A DNA stretch of 64,000 nucleotides from assembly GCA_020634565.1 (NCBI GenBank), contig JACKBN010000007.1, positions 186,001-250,000 of the forward strand. Reading direction: 5' to 3'. A program made the translations under genes and the position numbers. This DNA is from Ardenticatenaceae bacterium (lineage in GTDB: Bacteria; Chloroflexota; Anaerolineae; Promineifilales; Promineifilaceae). Under the pieces are notes generated by a model. It was not told the origin of the DNA. It searched no databases and was given only the letters and a program-made list of their open reading frames with translations. Shown here piece by piece: positions 24,868 through 33,256 of this stretch (positions within the stretch are counted from its first letter, which is position 1; each line of letters begins with the position of its first letter).

Positions 24868-27207
24868 ATGTCTGAACAGCAGAATATGCAAGAAACCACG
24901 ATGGTAAAATCAAATGGCAGTAATGGAAGCAACGGAAAAAACGGCAAGAATGGGAATGGCACCCATCTAAGTGCCAGCAGCATCTATTTTAAGGTTGCCG
25001 TACCGAAAAGTATTGTGAAGCGAGACGGCCGTATCGTCCCCTTCAACATGGACTTAATTGAAAATGCGCTAGAGCGCTGCTTCACTACTCTGGATATCGA
25101 ACCCAAGACGCCCGTAAACGACATTACCCATCAGGTCGTGAACGTGGTTGCTGCCAAATATGATCTGCCCACCGTGGAAGGCGTGCAGGACATCGTGGAA
25201 ATGGTGCTGCAAGCGGCTGGCGAATACGAAGCTGCCAAACATTACATTCTGTACCGTGCCGAACATGCCAAAATGCGTACCAAGCGCCCCGTGCCCGATG
25301 CGGTACGTGAGGCATTTGCTGAATCAGACCCCTACTTCCCCACCCAACTGCAAAAGTTTCAGTTCTACGATAAATATTCCCGCTTCAACTACGATCTCGG
25401 CCGTCGCGAGACGTGGGTGGAAACGGTTAACCGCGCTACTGACTACCTGAAAGAGCTGTCTGAGTACCGCCTGCCCGCAGAAACGTACGAGCGCATCCGC
25501 CAGGGCATTTTGCAAATGAAAGTGATGCCCTCCATGCGCCTGCTGGCCATGGCTGGTCCCGCCGCCCGGCGCAACAATATTGCCATTTACAACTGCTCCT
25601 ACATGCCGGTAGACAGCATTGACTCCTTTGTGGAAGCGTTGATTATCTCCATGAGCGGCTGCGGCGTGGGCTTTTCCGTCGAGCGGCAGTACGTGGAGCA
25701 GTTCCCACGCATCGCCCGCCAAAGCGGCAATCCGCCTGCCACTCATGTGGTCGGCGATTCGTCTGAAGGCTGGGCGGAAGCGGTACGCATTGGCCTGACA
25801 ACCTGGTTCAAAGGCGAAGACATCAAGTTTGATTATTCCGAAGTGCGGCCCATTGGCTCGCCGCTGCGGGTGAAGGGTGGCCGGGCTTCCGGACCGGAGC
25901 CGCTGCGCCAGATGCTGGACTTTGCCCGTTCGCGCATTTTGTCGCGGCAAGGTGGCTTTTTACGGCCGTTAGATGCGCATGACATCATGTGTGCTGTGGG
26001 CGATGCGGCCGTTTCTGGCGGCGTGCGTCGCACGGCAATGATCTCCTTGTTTGATTACGACGATTTGGAAATGCGCCACTGCAAGGACGGCGATTTCTGG
26101 CGGGCTAACAGCCAGCGCTGGAATGCCAACAATTCGGCCGTGTGGCCCTCGCGTGAGCTAAGCCAGGCGGAAATCACCCGCTTTGTGCTGGACATGGTGG
26201 AATCAGAACGAGGCGAGCCGGGTATTTTCAACCGCAAAGCCGCTATCGAGAACAAACCGGCCCGTCGTAAAGCCGCCGAGTTTGGCACCAATCCGTGCGG
26301 CGAGATTTATTTACGGCCGTATCAATTCTGCAACCTCACCAGCGCCATTGCCCGTGCTGATGACACCTATGAAACGCTCAGGGACAAGGTGGAACTGGCG
26401 GCTATCATTGGCACCATTCAGTCAATGGCGACGCACTTCCCCGGCTTGCGGCCGCAGTGGCAGCACAACAGCATCGAAGAGCGGCTGCTCGGCGTGGATT
26501 TAAACGGCCAGATGGACAGCACCGCTGCCCAAGACCCGGAAATTCAGGAAAAGTTGCAGAAAATTGCCGTGGACACCAACAAAGAGTACGCCGCCCGGTT
26601 GGGCATCAACCAATCCGCTTCGGTTACTTGCGTAAAACCATCCGGGAACTCTTCGCAGTTGGTGAACTCCTCCTCTGGCTTGCACGCGCGGTGGGCGCCG
26701 TACTACATTCGCAACGTACGCGTTGGTTCGCACAGCCCCGTCTTCAAGGTGTTGCAAGATGCGGGTGCGCCGATGGACCCGGAAAATGGCCAGACGCGCG
26801 ACAACGCCAAAACCTGGGTGGTGCATTTCCCGGTTAAATCACCCGAAGGCGCCATCACCCGCAACGACCGCCCTGCCTTGACGCAGTGTGAATTCTGGCT
26901 GCAAAACAAAACGCATTACACCGAGCACAATCCCAGCGTCACCATCACTTACCGCGACCATGAGGTTCTGGACATTATTCGCTGGATTTGGGAGCATCAG
27001 GACAAGATAGGCGGCATGGCTTTCTTGCCCGCTTTTGATGCCCAATACGACCAGATGCCATACATCGAAATCGCGCAGGAAGAGTACGAACAGCTCGCCG
27101 ACAAATTCCCGGATATCGACTTCTCCAAGATTTACCGGTACGAGGAAGAAGATCTCACCACGGCGGCGCAGGAATTGGCTTGCATGGCGGGGAACTGCGA
27201 TATCTAA
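24868..27207 (+). CDS. nrdJ: Adenosylcobalamin-dependent ribonucleotide reductase (class II)
   Basis: 779 residues. After a low-complexity Gly/Asn/Lys N-terminus (NGSNGSNGKNGKNGNGTH), an ATP-cone follows (VKRDGRIVPFNMDLIENALERCF, about 52-140). The catalytic barrel holds SGCGVGFSVERQ, NPCGEIYLRPYQFCNLTSA and VTCVKPSGNSSQLVNSSSGLHARW, signatures of the B12-dependent class II enzymes of the triphosphate reductase branch. The C-terminal redox pair CMAGNC (C-x4-C) is intact. It reduces ribonucleotides for DNA synthesis without needing oxygen. AAGGAGATGG gives a good ribosome binding site. Confidence 0.93.
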   Translation: MSEQQNMQETTMVKSNGSNGSNGKNGKNGNGTHLSASSIYFKVAVPKSIVKRDGRIVPFNMDLIENALERCFTTLDIEPKTPVNDITHQVVNVVAAKYDLPTVEGVQDIVEMVLQAAGEYEAAKHYILYRAEHAKMRTKRPVPDAVREAFAESDPYFPTQLQKFQFYDKYSRFNYDLGRRETWVETVNRATDYLKELSEYRLPAETYERIRQGILQMKVMPSMRLLAMAGPAARRNNIAIYNCSYMPVDSIDSFVEALIISMSGCGVGFSVERQYVEQFPRIARQSGNPPATHVVGDSSEGWAEAVRIGLTTWFKGEDIKFDYSEVRPIGSPLRVKGGRASGPEPLRQMLDFARSRILSRQGGFLRPLDAHDIMCAVGDAAVSGGVRRTAMISLFDYDDLEMRHCKDGDFWRANSQRWNANNSAVWPSRELSQAEITRFVLDMVESERGEPGIFNRKAAIENKPARRKAAEFGTNPCGEIYLRPYQFCNLTSAIARADDTYETLRDKVELAAIIGTIQSMATHFPGLRPQWQHNSIEERLLGVDLNGQMDSTAAQDPEIQEKLQKIAVDTNKEYAARLGINQSASVTCVKPSGNSSQLVNSSSGLHARWAPYYIRNVRVGSHSPVFKVLQDAGAPMDPENGQTRDNAKTWVVHFPVKSPEGAITRNDRPALTQCEFWLQNKTHYTEHNPSVTITYRDHEVLDIIRWIWEHQDKIGGMAFLPAFDAQYDQMPYIEIAQEEYEQLADKFPDIDFSKIYRYEEEDLTTAAQELACMAGNCDI

Positions 27208-27241
27208 AAGTAATTGGGTAATTAAGTAATTGCCGTCAGAA

Positions 27242-27275
27242 AACAGCTCGCCAGCTTTGGCGGGCTGTTTTTTTT
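27242..27275 (+). terminator. Terminator after nrdJ
   Basis: 12-bp stem with one wobble, AACAGCTCGCCA (27242-27253) and TGGCGGGCTGTT (27258-27269), a 4-base loop, then a run of eight T. Confidence 0.9.
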
Positions 27276-27280
27276 GGTTA

Positions 27281-27304
27281 ATATTTCAATGAGTATTGAA
27301 ATAT
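27281..27304. promoter_or_regulatory. ArsR-type operator 1
   Basis: Perfect inverted repeat ATATTTCAAT - GAGT - ATTGAAATAT. TTCAA/TTGAA palindromes of this kind are bound by ArsR/SmtB repressors. Confidence 0.65.
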
Positions 27305-27379
27305 GACAGGCGTCATTTAATTCGGGTGATGAAGATCACTACGGCCGTTTCCCGCCCAGGCGTAAAGTTCCAGCAGATT

Positions 27380-27399
27380 ATTTCAATGATGGTTGAATT
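27380..27399. promoter_or_regulatory. ArsR-type operator 2
   Basis: ATTTCAA (27380-27386) and TTGAATT (27393-27399) form an imperfect palindrome just before the AAGGAGA ribosome binding site of the thioredoxin-like gene. Confidence 0.45.
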
Positions 27400-27414
27400 A
27401 CCAAGGAGAACCTG

Positions 27415-27660
27415 ATGCTGAAAATCAAAGTGCTGGGACCGGGCTGTGCCAACTGTAAACGTTTGGAGCAAATTACGCGCGGCGAAGTGGAAAAGCTAGG
27501 CGTCGCTGCTGAGATTGAGAAGATCACCGATTACGGCCAGATTATGGCCTATGGCGTTATGTCAACACCAGGGTTGGTGATTGATGATAAGGTGGTGGCG
27601 TACGGCCGTATCCCCAGCAATGAGGAAGTGACCAACTGGCTCATCGCCGCCCAAAATTAG
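27415..27660 (+). CDS. Small thioredoxin-like (redox-active disulfide) protein
   Basis: 81 residues. The redox motif GPGCANCKRLEQ is near the N-terminus, and a cis-Pro region MSTPGLVIDDKVVAYGRIPS follows. This is the short thioredoxin-3/MTH895 type that usually accompanies ArsP/DUF318 permeases and ArsR regulators. It may reduce a metalloid or the permease. Strong AAGGAG ribosome binding site. The permease starts 9 bases after the stop. Confidence 0.85.
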   Translation: MLKIKVLGPGCANCKRLEQITRGEVEKLGVAAEIEKITDYGQIMAYGVMSTPGLVIDDKVVAYGRIPSNEEVTNWLIAAQN

Positions 27661-27669
27661 GAGCCAATC

Positions 27670-28728
27670 ATGAGCAGCCAAAAAATCACGCTCACCCCAC
27701 CCCGCAAATCTGGCTGGCAGCTACCTGCGCTGGTGCTGCTGCTGGGTCTGGTGTGGGTGCTGGTGTGGCAGCAACTACAAGCCCTGGCCGATTGGCTGAC
27801 CTACGACCTCATCGGCCTGCTGCCAGAGACGCACCTGGGCGAATCGATCAACTTTTTCCTCTACGATGTGCCTAAAATCCTGATGCTGCTGGCGGGGATG
27901 ATTTTCCTCGTCACCTTCATTCGCTCCTTTTTTAGCCCGGAGCGGACGCGGGCGGCGCTGGGTGGGCGGCGCGAAGGCATAGGCAACGTGCTGGCGGCTG
28001 GATTAGGTGTGTTGACACCGTTTTGCTCGTGTTCGGCCGTGCCGCTGTTTATTGGCTTTGTGGAAAGCGGCATTCCGCTAGGCGTCACCTTCTCCTTTTT
28101 GATTGCCACGCCCGTGGTGAACGAGATTGCTCTGGCGATGCTGTTTGGTCTGTTTGGCTGGCAAATTGCCGGACTGTATCTGGTTTCTGGCCTAACAATT
28201 GCCGTGGTGGGCGGACTGCTCATCGGCCGTTTGCAGCCAGAAAAGTACGTGGAAGAGTTTGTCTGGCAGGTAAAAGTGGGGCAGGCTTCCGACGTGACCT
28301 ACAAACCGACCTGGGATGACCGGATTCGGGATGCGGGACGCAGCACCAAAGAGATTGTGGGCAAGGTGTGGCTGTTTGTGGTTATCGGCATTGGCATTGG
28401 TGCCGGGATTCACGGCTACGTGCCGGAAGATTTCCTGGTGAACGTGATGGGGCGCGAGGCGTGGTGGTCGGTGCCAACGGCCGTTTTGTTGGGCGTGCCG
28501 CTGTACGCCAATGCAGCGGGCATCATTCCCGTGGTGCACGCGCTCATGGAAAAAGGGGCGGCGCTGGGTACGGTACTGGCCTTCATGATGTCTGTGGTGG
28601 CGCTAAGTTTGCCAGAAATGCTCATTTTGAAGCGGGTGATCAAGCTGCGTCTTATCGCCATTTTTATCGGCATTGTGGCCGTGGCGATTATTTTTACGGG
28701 TTATCTGTTTAATTGGGTGATTGGGTAA
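27670..28728 (+). CDS. ArsP/DUF318-type permease
   Basis: 352 residues with about eight membrane segments. The conserved GVLTPFCSCSAVPLFIGFVESGIPLGVTFSFLIATPVVNEIAL contains the Cys pair characteristic of the PF03773 permeases, some of which export organoarsenicals. A second half-block is PLYANAAGIIPVVHALMEKGAALGTVLAFMMSVVALSLPEM. With the thioredoxin-like and ArsR genes it forms a likely metalloid-resistance operon. The actual substrate is unproven. The last codons (FNWVIG) read through a GGGTGATTGGGTAATC repeat. Confidence 0.85.
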   Translation: MSSQKITLTPPRKSGWQLPALVLLLGLVWVLVWQQLQALADWLTYDLIGLLPETHLGESINFFLYDVPKILMLLAGMIFLVTFIRSFFSPERTRAALGGRREGIGNVLAAGLGVLTPFCSCSAVPLFIGFVESGIPLGVTFSFLIATPVVNEIALAMLFGLFGWQIAGLYLVSGLTIAVVGGLLIGRLQPEKYVEEFVWQVKVGQASDVTYKPTWDDRIRDAGRSTKEIVGKVWLFVVIGIGIGAGIHGYVPEDFLVNVMGREAWWSVPTAVLLGVPLYANAAGIIPVVHALMEKGAALGTVLAFMMSVVALSLPEMLILKRVIKLRLIAIFIGIVAVAIIFTGYLFNWVIG

Positions 28729-28738
28729 TCAGGTAAGT

Positions 28739-28799
28739 AGATTGGACCAATTTTTACACACCGCTTGCAAACAGCTTGTAACTGAAATTGGTCCAATCT
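28739..28799. promoter_or_regulatory. Inverted repeat with two ATTGGnCCAAT palindromes before arsR
   Basis: Perfect 15-bp arms AGATTGGACCAATTT (28739-28753) and AAATTGGTCCAATCT (28785-28799). Each arm is itself a palindrome (ATTGG-N-CCAAT), so this may be two operator sites or a hairpin. It differs in sequence from the TTCAA operators upstream of the operon. Confidence 0.5.
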
Positions 28800-28825
28800 T
28801 TGTAACACCTGAAATTTGATTTGCT

Positions 28826-29182
28826 ATGAATGAACAAGAGATTAGCCAACGAACGGCCGTTTTCAAAGCATTGTCTGACCCAAACCGGCTGCGTATTTTT
28901 GCGGAGCTGATGGCGGGGGATACCTGCAACTGTGAGCTGAAAGAGAAGCTCGGCCTGGCCCCCAATTTGCTCTCGCACCATCTGAAGGTGCTGGAAAATG
29001 TGGGTTTGGTCAGTTCACGACGGGATTTGGTGGACGGCCGTTGGATTTATTACGCGGCCGATCGGGAAACTATTGCCGACTGGCATGATTGGCTCACGAT
29101 CTTCTTCAATCCCGCAGGCATTCAAACACGCTGCCTGTGCGGCCCGGAAGGGCAGCTGGCGGCAGCGAATACAACCACCTGA
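28826..29182 (+). CDS. ArsR family metalloregulator
   Basis: 118 residues, winged helix (ALSDPNRLRIFAELMAGDTCNCELKEKLGLAPNLLSHHLKVLENVGLV). Cys34 and Cys36 in the C-x-C of the third helix correspond to the As/Cd binding position of ArsR proteins. A second C-x-C (TRCLCGPEG) lies near the C-terminus and could supply further ligands. It likely represses the thioredoxin-permease pair, and the palindromes at 27281, 27380 and 28739 are candidate sites. Confidence 0.9.
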   Translation: MNEQEISQRTAVFKALSDPNRLRIFAELMAGDTCNCELKEKLGLAPNLLSHHLKVLENVGLVSSRRDLVDGRWIYYAADRETIADWHDWLTIFFNPAGIQTRCLCGPEGQLAAANTTT

Positions 29183-29210
29183 GCAAACGGCCGTAAACAG
29201 AACGCAACGT

Positions 29211-29263
29211 AACGCTGATGACGCGGATTTTTCTAAGCCGTGCGCATCAGCGTTTTGGTTTTT
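29211..29263 (+). terminator. Likely terminator after arsR
   Basis: AACGCTGATG (29211-29220) and CATCAGCGTT (29245-29254) form a perfect 10-bp stem with a long loop, followed by a T-rich stretch. Confidence 0.5.
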
Positions 29264-29282
29264 GCTGTAATTCCCTAAAACT

Positions 29283-29301
29283 GTCACGTTTGCGTCACGT
29301 T
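29283..29301. promoter_or_regulatory. GTCACGTT direct repeat upstream of the 29361 gene
   Basis: GTCACGTT occurs at 29283-29290 and 29294-29301, an 11-bp period, about 60 bases before the start. It could be a tandem activator site. Confidence 0.3.
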
Positions 29302-29360
29302 GTCTTTTTATGGTTGGGCCATCGTTAAGTTGTAGTGACCAAGCACAAGGAGACAGCAGC

Positions 29361-29717
29361 ATGTATCAGTTAAAAGCAACCAAGACCGTTAGCAACATTT
29401 GGAGCATTTTCCGCGCTGGTTTGACCTCTGAAAACAAGACGGCCGTATCCAACCAACAAGCCGTTCGCACTGCCTTCCAGGAATTCCAAAAACTTTATCC
29501 GTCATGGACCGACAGCCTGTTTGATGAGCGCTTTTTGTACCGAGAGGCTGCACCCTTGTTTGCCAATGGCAAGCTGCCCAACTCCCGTCAGTTAGCCAAC
29601 GCCTGGCGTGGTCAGTTTAACGTGGGCACGCCCGCCCAAAAGGCAGCCGATGTGCAAAAGATGCAGCCGGTCGCCGGCCTCTTTTTGCAAATGGTGCGGC
29701 AAGAACTGTATCGTTAG
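29361..29717 (+). CDS. Small protein of unknown function
   Basis: 118 residues from the ATG at 29361, which has AAGGAGA 9 bases upstream. The frame is open to 29310, but that start lacks a ribosome binding site. No signal peptide or membrane segment. The sequence is mixed helix with aromatic positions (FQEFQKLYPSWTDSLFDERFLYREAAPLF) and an Arg-Gln-Leu rich middle. No family recognised. It ends one base before the stop of the convergent gene, with no space for a terminator. Confidence 0.7.
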   Translation: MYQLKATKTVSNIWSIFRAGLTSENKTAVSNQQAVRTAFQEFQKLYPSWTDSLFDERFLYREAAPLFANGKLPNSRQLANAWRGQFNVGTPAQKAADVQKMQPVAGLFLQMVRQELYR

Positions 29718-30590
29718 TTAATTTTGGCGAGGGGAAATAGTAATCACGCTGGGAACAGCCACAAAAGCAGGAATGCTTTCGGCGGGTTCAGCCAGAATGA
29801 GGCCAGTGGAAGTGCCGCCGTCGAGATTGAGGGCGTTCACCAAGCCAAAATCGGCACTGGCCAGGTAGCTGCTGAATTCAGCCAAGGTAAAATCACCCCA
29901 GGAAGCGAGAATGAGGAGAATACGGCCGTCCGCATCCACCCCAATTGCCGTGCGGCGGGCGGCATCAAAATCGGCGTTTTGGTAAGCGGGTTCGCCATTT
30001 AGCACCAGCATGGGGAAGGATTGAAGGGCATGGGTGAAGGTTTCGGTGGGTTGATACGGCCGTTCAACAAGCGAACGTACCGCCACTGATCCTTCACTCA
30101 TGGTTACCATACCGCCAAACCCCTGGTAGCTGCTGCCGCTGGTCACGCCATCGACCACGATGAGCCCCGTTGCCACAAATTCCTCGGTGAAAAAGCCCCC
30201 GTTCACCACAATGAGCGCCCCGGTTTCTGCTTGCCAGGTAGCGAGCGGCTTGGGCTGACCGGGACTGTAGCCAATGGCAAAGGTGAACAGATTTGGATCG
30301 AGTCGCAATAAGGTGAGCTGTTCGGTCTGACGGCCGTTCTCATCCAGCACGCGGATTGAGCGGCGTTCCAAACCGGCCTGCAACAACTGCCAACCGGTGT
30401 CGGCCAGCGGCGTGGCGGTGGGAACGGCCGTTGTCGTCGTCGGTGACGGTTCCGGGGGAAGCTGGAGCGTCGGCGTTGGCAGTAAATTGGGGGACGGGTT
30501 AGTGGGCGGAACGGCCGTTACCGGTGCCCCAGTGCAAGCCGCCAACACAACAACCAACAGCCCAACCATGAACCATTTACAGTTACCCAT
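29718..30590 (-). CDS. Phosphodiester glycosidase-like (NAGPA domain) lipoprotein
   Basis: 290 residues. The lipobox VVLAACTG marks a lipoprotein with Cys19. A Pro/Thr linker (about 28-65) precedes a domain with VNGGFF, SSYQGFGGM, RRTAIGVDADGRILLI and ALNLDGGTSTGL, the hallmarks of the PF09992 NAGPA/phosphodiester glycosidase family, which removes GlcNAc from phosphodiester links in some members. It lies on the outer face of the cytoplasmic membrane. It starts 6 bases after the stop of the upstream gene, so both are co-transcribed. Confidence 0.85.
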   Translation of the reverse strand: MGNCKWFMVGLLVVVLAACTGAPVTAVPPTNPSPNLLPTPTLQLPPEPSPTTTTAVPTATPLADTGWQLLQAGLERRSIRVLDENGRQTEQLTLLRLDPNLFTFAIGYSPGQPKPLATWQAETGALIVVNGGFFTEEFVATGLIVVDGVTSGSSYQGFGGMVTMSEGSVAVRSLVERPYQPTETFTHALQSFPMLVLNGEPAYQNADFDAARRTAIGVDADGRILLILASWGDFTLAEFSSYLASADFGLVNALNLDGGTSTGLILAEPAESIPAFVAVPSVITISPRQN

Positions 30591-30596
30591 TAATCA

Positions 30597-31262
30597 TCAA
30601 CTGTCTTCGGCCAGCACCATCCCCGTGCGGCAAATGCGCATGTCCAGCGGGTCAAAGCCCAGGGCGTCCAGCACTTCATCCGGGCGGCCCGTTTTTGATG
30701 GCTCCAGGCAAAGGTTCATGTGGATATGCACCTGACCGTCTTCATCTTGTGCGGTGGAGAGATCGAGAATTAACGGCCGTAAATCATACACCTTCTTCTT
30801 GCCCCGCCGCTCCCGCTCACGCTCCAGCTTGTCTGCGGCCAAAATGGCTGCCACCTTGGCCTGCAATTCGGCAAAATCCACCGGGTCCAGCGGAGTCGCC
30901 ACATAGGCAGAGGATTGGGTGACTGATTGCAGCGAGGGTGCGTTGGTCGGAACCTCAAACACCTCCAATACCTCAATCCCTGGCGCCATTTTGGCCATTA
31001 ACTGCGCTTTGGCCTGGTCTGGTTCCATGCTTTCTGTCAGCAAAATATCGGCCAACTCATATTGGCTGGTGTAGCCTAACGGCAGAGCTGTTGCCATCTG
31101 CATGCGTGGCCGCCGGTTAAACCCTTGCGTGTAAGCAACCGGAATTTTGGCTCGATTAAGGGCGCGCTCCAGCGTCCGCGCCAGATCCAAATGGCTAATG
31201 TAGCGCGCTGGCCCCCCTTTACTAAAAATCAAACGTAATCGTTGTACGTAATTCGCCTGCAT
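30597..31262 (-). CDS. TIGR03936/DUF2344 protein
   Basis: 221 residues. The start YVQRLRLIFSKGGPARYISHLDLARTLERALNRAKIPVAYTQGFNRRPRMQMATALPLGYTSQYE is diagnostic for the radical-SAM-linked DUF2344 domain. The family normally sits next to or is fused to a radical SAM protein, and its role is poorly known. No radical SAM gene is present here. A KLERERERRGKKKVYDLR stretch near residue 145 is strongly basic. It is probably the first gene of a two-gene operon. Confidence 0.88.
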   Translation of the reverse strand: MQANYVQRLRLIFSKGGPARYISHLDLARTLERALNRAKIPVAYTQGFNRRPRMQMATALPLGYTSQYELADILLTESMEPDQAKAQLMAKMAPGIEVLEVFEVPTNAPSLQSVTQSSAYVATPLDPVDFAELQAKVAAILAADKLERERERRGKKKVYDLRPLILDLSTAQDEDGQVHIHMNLCLEPSKTGRPDEVLDALGFDPLDMRICRTGMVLAEDS

Positions 31263-31639
31263 AAAAAACGACTTATTCCTTAAAACTGTAATCTAAACTA
31301 TAAGGAAATTATTCTACCGTAAATGGGGTGCTAGAGCATCTAGCCATCTTGTTAACAGGGGAGCACTGGCTCTCACATCTCAATATCCCCGCCCACTGTA
31401 CCCGGATTTTTAAAAGCTTATGCCTTGTTAAGCAGAGGCTTATCTTCTTCTGAAAGCACTCTGGCAAGGGTAATCACTCTCGATGTTTCGGGAAAAATTG
31501 CGGCCTTTTTCTTGGCGGTGCAGTTCGTTCGTGACCTTTTTGTTTTTTATTTATCTAATGTTAGGAGACAGAAAGCTTCCCTAACAAAAACAGCACAGGC
31601 TCATATTGGCACACGAACAGCACACACTAAGGACAACCA
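31263..31639. other. Divergent spacer between the 31262 and 31640 genes
   Basis: 377 bases, AT-rich, presumably holding the promoters of both divergent units. I looked for riboswitch motifs and small genes and saw nothing I could name. AAGGACA precedes the ATG at 31640. Confidence 0.4.
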
Positions 31640-33238
31640 ATGGAACCAAAAAGTAGCCATATTTTAATTGTGGATGATGACGAATTTATTCGTGACATGT
31701 TGTCTGCACGTCTGACGTTCTGGGGGTACCAGCTCACCACCGCCTCAGGTGGAGGAGAAGCATTGCAGCTACTTCAGCAGGAACGGTTTGACCTGATTCT
31801 TCTGGACATCATGATGCCGGTTGTGGATGGCTTTGAGGTTCTGCGGCAGCTTAAACTGGCAAATAATAGTATCCCCGTCGTGGTGATGTCTGCCCAAAGC
31901 GAACAAAAAAGTGTGATTGAGTGTATTCAGCTCGGGGCAGAAGATTATTTGAGCAAACCGATTGCCAAAGAGATTTTGCGGGCCCGCATTGCGGCTTCGT
32001 TGGAGAAGAAGTATTTTCGTGATGCCCAGCAAACGTGGTTGGAAGAGCTCAATTTGCTGCAACAAATTGAACAGGAGCTGAACACCACGCTCAATCGGGC
32101 GGAAGTTTCCCATCTAACGCTCAAATGGGTCGTGCAAAAAACGGCCGCTCTGGCGGGGTTTGTTGGCTCAGTAGAAGGCGATTTCTTGCGGCTGCGGGCC
32201 GTTCATGGCTTAAAGCAGAAGGTGGGCAATGCGCTGGCGCTGGCCACGGTGGCTGTCGATGCAGCGCAGCGCAACATTACGCAAACACCTGTGCCGGAAA
32301 ACGGCCGTTTGCATTCCCAGGCGACCCACCGCATCATCCTCCCTATCGTGCGTAATACCAACATTCATGATATGGTCGTTTTGGATTTGCCGGCCCCGGT
32401 TCCCGATACCACCATTCGCTTCTTGCGGTATTTGTCCACCCACATCGCCATTGCCTTGCACAACGCTCAACTTTACGCCGATGTACGCAGGGCCAACGAG
32501 ACCAAAAGCAATTTTGTGGCGATGGTCTCTCACGAACTCAAAAACCCCCTGACAGCAATACAATCATACACCTACCTGCTGAACCATTACATGTCTCAGC
32601 TTTCCCCGGAAAAGCAGCTTGAGTATTTAGACATCATTGCCAATGGGGCTGAACATATCCACAATTTGGCTTTAGAGTTGGATGACATCACCCAGATTGA
32701 GACGGGGCAGTTCCGACTAAAAATTGCCAATATCGCCTTCCCCCAAGTGTTGGCCGATGTGCTTAAATTATTGGACCCTCAGATCAACGAGCGGAAACAA
32801 ACCATCAAGCTCAACATTCCTCAGGAACTGCCTCTGGTGCAAGCAGATGCCAAGCGGCTGGGGCAAATTTTGACCAATTTGATCAGCAATGCCAGCAAAT
32901 ACACGCCGGAATCAGGCCGCATTACCGTTTCGGCGCGGCTCATGGCTGATGAGCTGAAGGAAATGCTGCAAGTTAATGTACAAGATACGGGCATTGGCAT
33001 TGCGCCAGAAGACAAGCCCAAAATATTTAGCGAGTTCTTTCGTGCCGATGATCCTCAGGTGAGTAAAATACGTGGTACTGGTTTGGGATTAAATATCACC
33101 CAAAAGCTGGTAGAATTACAAGGTGGTGAGATTGGCTTCACCTCAAAGTATAGTAGTGGCAGTACGTTTTACTTCACAATACCTGTGGTCGCAGCAAAGG
33201 AAACGGCCGTAACCGCAGTCGTACAGCCGGTTGCATAA
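31640..33238 (+). CDS. Hybrid receiver-GAF-like-histidine kinase
   Basis: 532 residues, soluble. Receiver domain at 8-120 with phospho-acceptor Asp56 (LILLDIMMPVVDGF) and a Lys in YLSKPI. A coiled-coil link (about 130-160) leads to a GAF-like region (170-275), then HisKA with His298 (VAMVSHELKNPLTAI) and an HATPase with NLISNASKYTPESG, DTGIGI and GTGLGLNI. The receiver at the N-terminus means the kinase output is tuned by an upstream phosphate donor. It is the first of five signalling genes on this strand. Confidence 0.9.
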   Translation: MEPKSSHILIVDDDEFIRDMLSARLTFWGYQLTTASGGGEALQLLQQERFDLILLDIMMPVVDGFEVLRQLKLANNSIPVVVMSAQSEQKSVIECIQLGAEDYLSKPIAKEILRARIAASLEKKYFRDAQQTWLEELNLLQQIEQELNTTLNRAEVSHLTLKWVVQKTAALAGFVGSVEGDFLRLRAVHGLKQKVGNALALATVAVDAAQRNITQTPVPENGRLHSQATHRIILPIVRNTNIHDMVVLDLPAPVPDTTIRFLRYLSTHIAIALHNAQLYADVRRANETKSNFVAMVSHELKNPLTAIQSYTYLLNHYMSQLSPEKQLEYLDIIANGAEHIHNLALELDDITQIETGQFRLKIANIAFPQVLADVLKLLDPQINERKQTIKLNIPQELPLVQADAKRLGQILTNLISNASKYTPESGRITVSARLMADELKEMLQVNVQDTGIGIAPEDKPKIFSEFFRADDPQVSKIRGTGLGLNITQKLVELQGGEIGFTSKYSSGSTFYFTIPVVAAKETAVTAVVQPVA

Positions 33239-33256
33239 CGTTTAATAGTCTATTGC

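Noticed and set aside
31263..31639. Riboswitch in the divergent spacer
   Set aside because: A few hairpins can be drawn, but no conserved motif of a known class (cobalamin, c-di-GMP, SAM) was found.
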